Shown here: positions 5,864-8,282 of the stretch, piece after piece
Numbering within the stretch: position 1 is the first letter of the stretch
Layout: each line of letters begins with the position of its first letter
Assembly: GCA_030592465.1 (NCBI GenBank)
Contig: JAUVJB010000129.1
Coordinates: 1 to 8,282, forward strand
Direction: 5' to 3'
Source: Bacteroidota bacterium
GTDB lineage: Bacteria > Bacteroidota > Bacteroidia > Bacteroidales > B39-G9
DNA length: 8,282 nt
The notes under the pieces: generated by a model
Seen by the model: the letters and a program-made list of their open reading frames with translations, nothing else
What the model was told of the DNA's origin: nothing
Database searches by the model: none
Translations under genes and position numbers: made by a program

Positions 5864-6325
5864 TTATTGTTTAAACCAATTTACTAACTGGCTCAGATTA
5901 CTTTTGTTTTTTGATTTTTTCTTTTTTGCTTTTTTCGATTCTTTCTTTTTTGCTTTTTTTATGTCTAATGCAATTTTTTTTGCATTTTCAACATTTTCTT
6001 TTCTCTTTTTTTCAGCAGCCTGATTATTTTCACGTAATTGCAAAAACAATTCATTAATAGTTTCATCAGTTACTTTTTTAGCTTTCATGTTCGCAGTATA
6101 TTTCAGACCTTTTTTTGAAATAAAACCACATTGTTCGGCAGCTTTCAACCACCCCCGGGATGATAATTCAAGAGTTTTCAAATAACCTGACATTTTAAAC
6201 TCTTTTTTCTCTTTTTTGATTGCTTTCAATAAACCTTTTAATGCGGGTTTGTACCTCGCAATACTTTCATCGGTTACAGTTTTTTCAACTGTTTTTTTGA
6301 TTTTCTTTTTGTCTTTTTTACTCAT
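5864..6325 (-). CDS. Very Lys-rich basic protein, 153 aa, possible DNA-binding
   Basis: About 43 of 153 residues are lysine. The N-terminus (MSKKDKKKIKKTVEK) and the tail (residues about 100-145, KKAKKKESKKAKKKKSKNKS) are almost pure Lys/Ala/Ser, like histone H1-type tails. A folded core at residues 20-100 contains MSGYLKTLELSSRGWLKAAEQCGFISKKGLKYT and could be a small helical or winged-helix unit. No named family is recognised. A nucleoid-like or DNA-binding role is an inference from charge and layout. The gene has a 5' leader with a hairpin (6344-6357) and the leader CAACAAAAATTATGAG. It is separated from the 207-aa gene by 83 bp that hold only the hairpin at 5797. Confidence 0.75.
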   Translation of the reverse strand: MSKKDKKKIKKTVEKTVTDESIARYKPALKGLLKAIKKEKKEFKMSGYLKTLELSSRGWLKAAEQCGFISKKGLKYTANMKAKKVTDETINELFLQLRENNQAAEKKRKENVENAKKIALDIKKAKKKESKKAKKKKSKNKSNLSQLVNWFKQ

Positions 6326-6343
6326 AATTTTTGTTGTTTTTAT

Positions 6344-6357
6344 GCCAATTTTTTGGC
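6344..6357 (-). promoter_or_regulatory. 5'-leader hairpin GCCAA-AAAA-TTGGC upstream of the Lys-rich gene
   Basis: A perfect 5-bp dyad lies 18 nt upstream of ATG 6325 on the minus strand, followed by ATAAAAACAACAAA. Compared with the copies at 5797 and 7260, both arms have swapped G and C so that pairing is kept. This suggests selection on the stem. Confidence 0.5.
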
Positions 6358-6363
6358 GTTAAT

Positions 6364-6522
6364 TTACTTGTTTTTATTTTCGTACATTTTAAATTCTAAA
6401 TCTAACATTTTTTGTGAATTATTTGATTTTAATTCACGTTTAAATTCTCTAATTTCTTTGGTAAATTCACCAATTCTACGGCGACGTTTTTTTACTGTTT
6501 TTTCTACTTTTTCAGTTCTCAT
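6364..6522 (-). CDS. Small basic protein, 52 aa
   Basis: The start is ATG 6522 (MRTEKVEKTVKKRRRRIGEF), behind ACCACAAAAACCAAAAAA. A longer frame reaching 6618 would lie entirely inside the upstream 120-aa gene and is not used. The protein is highly charged and helical throughout (EFTKEIREFKRELKSNNSQKMLDLEFKMYENKNK), with a KKRRRR patch at residues 11-16. It overlaps the end of the 120-aa gene by 11 bp. Function is unknown; the basic patch may contact nucleic acid. The EKTV segment recurs in the next gene's N-terminus (KKTVEKTV). Confidence 0.6.
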   Translation of the reverse strand: MRTEKVEKTVKKRRRRIGEFTKEIREFKRELKSNNSQKMLDLEFKMYENKNK

Positions 6523-6874
6523 TTTTTTGGTTTTTGTGGTCAGAAATATTATATAAACCTGAATGGTATTCAGTTTCATGTACCAAATAGTCTGCCCAAT
6601 CGTCATTTTCTTGGTCAATAAACCTGTTTATTTTTTTACCAAATAATATTTCATGTTCAATTTTTGTAAAATCAATTAAGTTTTCAAATTCATCAAAACT
6701 CGAACCAATTTTACATAAATCAGCCCAAAAATTGCCATTGGGTTTTTGATTTTTATACAAGTCGATAAAATAATCTACCATGTACGTTTCATCAATATCT
6801 CGCAACATAAAATTAAAAACCGTTTTTGTGTTTTCAATTTCTTTTAACCAGTTTGTTTTTTCTAAATTTTTCAT
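6512..6874 (-). CDS. Acidic hypothetical protein, 120 aa
   Basis: I do not recognise this protein. It contrasts with its neighbours by being acidic and rich in aromatics (DIDETYMVDYFIDLYKN, NFWADLCKIGSSFDEFENLIDF, DDWADYLVHETEYHSGLY). It is probably a compact helical protein. No signal, membrane helix or metal motif is visible. The ATG at 6874 follows AACAGTAAAAAA. The leader (6875-6909) contains two copies of AACAGTAAAAAA separated by ACAACAA. The 3' end overlaps the next small basic gene by 11 bp. An acidic/basic gene pair could reflect interacting products, but that is speculation. Confidence 0.7.
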   Translation of the reverse strand: MKNLEKTNWLKEIENTKTVFNFMLRDIDETYMVDYFIDLYKNQKPNGNFWADLCKIGSSFDEFENLIDFTKIEHEILFGKKINRFIDQENDDWADYLVHETEYHSGLYNISDHKNQKNEN

Positions 6875-6909
6875 TTTTTTACTGTTTTTTTTGTTGTTTT
6901 TTACTGTTT

Positions 6910-7095
6910 TTAAAAATCAAAATTAACGAATACTTTTGTGCCTTTTTTCAGGTAAATAAAATCGTTTATATCATCAAAATTTACACATTCGTATTTTTTG
7001 TTTTCACGACAATAAACTGATTTTTCGTACACTTTTTTTGCAGATTCTTTTCGTTTAAAAAATTCACCTTTTTTTAATGTTTCAATACTTTTCAT
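6910..7095 (-). CDS. Small conserved-type phage protein, 61 aa (KKGEFFKRK..)
   Basis: The protein has LKKGEFFKRKESAKKVYEKSVYCRENKKY followed by FDDINDFIYLKKGTKVFVNFDF. From memory this layout (L..GEFFKRK..AK.VY, ...Y.C.......F.KG.K.VFV.F.F) is typical of short hypothetical proteins in Bacteroidota phages and predicts a small beta-barrel. No function is known to me. It is the first gene of the operon. Its ATG lies about 45 nt downstream of the best promoter in the window (7146-7176), and the next gene follows after 35 bp. Confidence 0.7.
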   Translation of the reverse strand: MKSIETLKKGEFFKRKESAKKVYEKSVYCRENKKYECVNFDDINDFIYLKKGTKVFVNFDF

Positions 7096-7145
7096 TTTAC
7101 TTTTTTTAATGTTTAATTTATGTATTTATTTTTGTTGTATTTATT

Positions 7146-7176
7146 CAAAAATATGATTTTTAATTTTTACTCAAAA
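7146..7176 (-). promoter_or_regulatory. Bacteroidota-type promoter P1 of the operon
   Basis: The minus strand reads TTTTG, then 18 nt, then TATTTTTG, a full match to -7 TAnnTTTG with a TTTG-type -33 box. The predicted start is near 7139, giving a leader of about 44 nt to ATG 7095. It lies just downstream of an intrinsic terminator, which would isolate it from transcripts coming from further right. Confidence 0.55.
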
Positions 7177-7193
7177 TAGTAATTAGAATAAAT

Positions 7194-7244
7194 AAAAAAA
7201 CCGAAAAATTAAAGTAGATTTTTACCTTAAAATTTCGGTTTTTA
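7194..7244. terminator. Bidirectional intrinsic terminator
   Basis: AAAAACCGAAA (7196-7206) pairs perfectly with TTTCGGTTTTT (7233-7243), 11 bp. Further partial pairing (TTAAAG with CTTAA) extends inward. On the minus strand the CGG arm is followed by seven Ts, and on the plus strand by five. It would end leftward transcripts from P2 or beyond before P1. Confidence 0.6.
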
Positions 7245-7259
7245 TTTGTTGTTTTTAAT

Positions 7260-7272
7260 GGCAATTTTTGCC
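7260..7272 (-). promoter_or_regulatory. Third copy of the leader hairpin, here without a gene
   Basis: The minus strand reads GGCAA-AAA-TTGCC, identical to 5797-5809, followed by ATTAAAAACAACAAATAAAAA. That tail resembles the leader of the gene at 6325. No ATG follows, and the terminator arm begins 16 nt downstream. It may be part of a leader or small RNA. Confidence 0.45.
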
Positions 7273-7341
7273 GTTTTATACTCGCTTTATTTTATACTTT
7301 TTTCACTAAATTTTAACCTTAAAAAATTATATCAATTTACT

Positions 7342-7370
7342 CAAAATTAGAAATACATTTTTTGTTGCAA
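7342..7370 (-). promoter_or_regulatory. Candidate promoter P2
   Basis: The minus strand has TTG (7368-7370), an 18-nt spacer and TAATTTTG (7342-7349), a full match to TAnnTTTG. A transcript would start near 7335 and meet the hairpin (7260) and terminator (7194-7244) without crossing an ORF. This gives a possible RNA of about 140 nt. Confidence 0.4.
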
Positions 7371-7512
7371 TTTAGATTTTATTTCAGTCTGCAAATATTC
7401 ATAAAATTAGTATTATTTTATAAAGCATATTTATTTACATCTGTTTTAATGCAATACCTGTTTTTATATCATTGCACTGTAACCAATTTAAAGCGTATTA
7501 ATCGCCCCGAAA

Positions 7513-7541
7513 TATGTAAACTATCATTTTATAGTTACATA
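7513..7541. repeat. Inverted repeat with one bulge
   Basis: TATGTAAACTAT (7513-7524) and ATAGTTACATA (7531-7541) pair over 11 bp with a single bulged A around a CATTTT loop. It sits at the point where A/T skew changes sign. Confidence 0.55.
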
Positions 7542-7633
7542 CCAAAAAACCCCGCAAAATAGCTTAAAACCATATCGCTGTTAAAAGTTTTTTATTACTT
7601 GTTATTTCATTTCTAATATTGCTAAAAAACAAC

Positions 7634-7663
7634 TTGTAAAACTTGCACCGCAAAAATTTACAA
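7634..7663. repeat. Two-step hairpin
   Basis: TTGTAAA (7634-7640) pairs with TTTACAA (7657-7663). Inside this, TTGC (7643-7646) pairs with GCAA (7650-7653) around ACC. The result is a nested stem with a small internal loop, of a kind that can be a protein or RNA-processing target. Confidence 0.5.
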
Positions 7664-7681
7664 AACTGTTTTTTTATAAAA

Positions 7682-7710
7682 AATATTGATAGTTGTAAAT
7701 TATCAATATT
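7682..7710. repeat. Perfect 10-bp inverted repeat
   Basis: AATATTGATA (7682-7691) and TATCAATATT (7701-7710) flank a 9-nt spacer. On the minus strand the second arm continues into a T-run, so a weak terminator is possible. A dimeric-protein operator fits equally well. Confidence 0.55.
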
Positions 7711-8001
7711 CAAACTTATAAACATCAAAACCCATTATTTGTTATTTAGGTATTTTTAAAAATATGGTATTCAAAAAAATTGCTCGAATCTATGAATAGA
7801 ATAAAATTAAAAATTTGCATTTCAGCAATAAACTAAAAAACCTTAAAACAGGTCGTATATTTATTTTTTCGTGCAACTCTCAAAAGTTTGCAAAGTAACA
7901 AACAAATGAAAGTAGTTGTAGGCGATTTTTAGCTATCAAAAACAACTTTTAAACCTTGTTATATATCTTTTAAAGTAAAAAGAAAAACAACGGCTTAAAA
8001 C

Positions 8002-8025
8002 GTATTAAAACAAGTATTAAAACAA
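8002..8025. repeat. Perfect 12-bp tandem repeat GTATTAAAACAA x2
   Basis: Two identical copies abut (8002-8013, 8014-8025). GTATTA recurs at 8047-8052 as one arm of a dyad. Short direct repeats next to AT-rich dyads are typical of iteron-like binding sites, but two copies are too few to decide. Confidence 0.5.
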
Positions 8026-8046
8026 TTTAATAAAATTGCCTAAAAA

Positions 8047-8063
8047 GTATTAGTAAATAATAC
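8047..8063. repeat. GTATTA/TAATAC inverted repeat
   Basis: GTATTA (8047-8052) and TAATAC (8058-8063) flank GTAAA. On the minus strand five Ts follow the second arm, so it could be a weak leftward terminator. It shares its half-site with the neighbouring tandem repeat. Confidence 0.4.
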
Positions 8064-8127
8064 CTGAATTTCGTTTTAAAATAAAAACCGAAAAAATAAA
8101 CCAATATGTAAAAGAACTAATGAAACG

Positions 8128-8159
8128 CAAATCTATTTTATACGGCTGCAAAGTAACAA
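8128..8159 (-). promoter_or_regulatory. Candidate promoter P3
   Basis: The minus strand has TTG (8157-8159), a 21-nt spacer and TAGATTTG (8128-8135), a full match to TAnnTTTG. The TTG is part of a 13-bp sequence repeated at 7889-7901. The spacer is slightly long, so confidence is low. Confidence 0.3.
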
Positions 8160-8282
8160 CCAAAATAGAAATAAAATTTATACCACTATGCAAAATTTGA
8201 ACGTTTGCAACAAACTTAAAACTAAAAACCGTTTTGTTGACTTTTGTAGCTTGTCAGGTAACGAACTTGAATAAACATCTAT

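Larger units (their letters stand above)
7096..8282. other. 1.19-kb intergenic region without credible genes
   Basis: All frames are broken by frequent stops. The only longer frame (plus, 7362-7562) starts at TTG and has no gene-like composition. The region holds P1-P3, one terminator, the third leader hairpin and dyads at 7513-7541, 7634-7663 and 7682-7710. To the right are a 12-bp tandem repeat at 8002-8025 and a dyad at 8047-8063. The plus strand is T-rich up to about 7500 (13 A, 32 T in 7261-7320) and A-rich beyond (32 A, 14 T in 7981-8040). It could be a transcription-divergence zone or a replication origin. Confidence 0.6.

Noticed and set aside
6523..6618. Upstream extension of the 52-aa basic protein to 6618
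   Set aside because: It would lie wholly inside the 120-aa gene in another frame. ATG 6522 has the better A-rich leader and gives only an 11-bp overlap.
7362..7562. Plus-strand 66-codon ORF in the gene-free region
   Set aside because: It starts at TTG, has no suitable leader, is rich in Phe/Leu/Tyr from T-rich DNA and crosses the dyad at 7513-7541.

Overview
The window is very AT-rich. All convincing genes lie on the minus strand in one nearly gapless array of small ORFs, transcribed from about position 7140 down past position 1. Starts are not preceded by a Shine-Dalgarno sequence but by A-rich stretches (for example AGAAATTATG or CAAAAATTATGAG). The clearest promoter has the Bacteroidota form (-33 TTTG, -7 TAnnTTTG). 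Small, overlapping, mostly unrecognised genes on one strand, plus a SprT-like protein and a pentapeptide-repeat/DUF5758-like protein, suggest an accessory region of a phage (or phage-like element) of a Bacteroidota host, possibly Flavobacteriia. No structural, replication or integration gene is visible, so this is an inference.

Layout in transcription order (right to left). Positions 7096-8282 hold no credible gene. This stretch carries minus-strand promoter candidates, an intrinsic terminator, several dyads, a 12-bp tandem repeat and a switch in A/T skew near 7500. Then come: a 61-aa small protein (7095-6910), a 120-aa acidic protein (6874-6512), a 52-aa basic protein (6522-6364), a 153-aa Lys-rich protein (6325-5864), a 207-aa protein with a C-terminal YS..FG..GW domain (5780-5157), a 56-aa two-helix membrane protein (5100-4930), a 107-aa protein (4923-4600), a 138-aa exported protein (4578-4162), a 323-aa coiled-coil protein (4162-3191) and a gene whose two halves lie in different frames across an A6 run (3188-2785). 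Four unrecognised small genes follow (2788-1614), then a 157-bp spacer with two hairpins. Last are the SprT-like metalloprotease-fold protein (1456-935), two small unknowns (933-694 and 688-410) and a pentapeptide-repeat protein that runs off the left edge (403-1).

Very short spacings and ATGA/TAATG junctions point to polycistronic, translationally coupled expression. Two probably DNA-associated basic proteins and a paralogous FxPTxRSK..LR motif in the 207-aa and 323-aa proteins suggest a related functional set, but no pathway can be assigned. The strongest unexplained signals are: (i) three copies of a short hairpin with a compensatory base change, two of them just upstream of start codons; (ii) a promoter-hairpin-terminator unit that could make a leader or small RNA; (iii) the A6 frameshift site; and (iv) a hairpin that mimics a tRNA T-arm within the operon.
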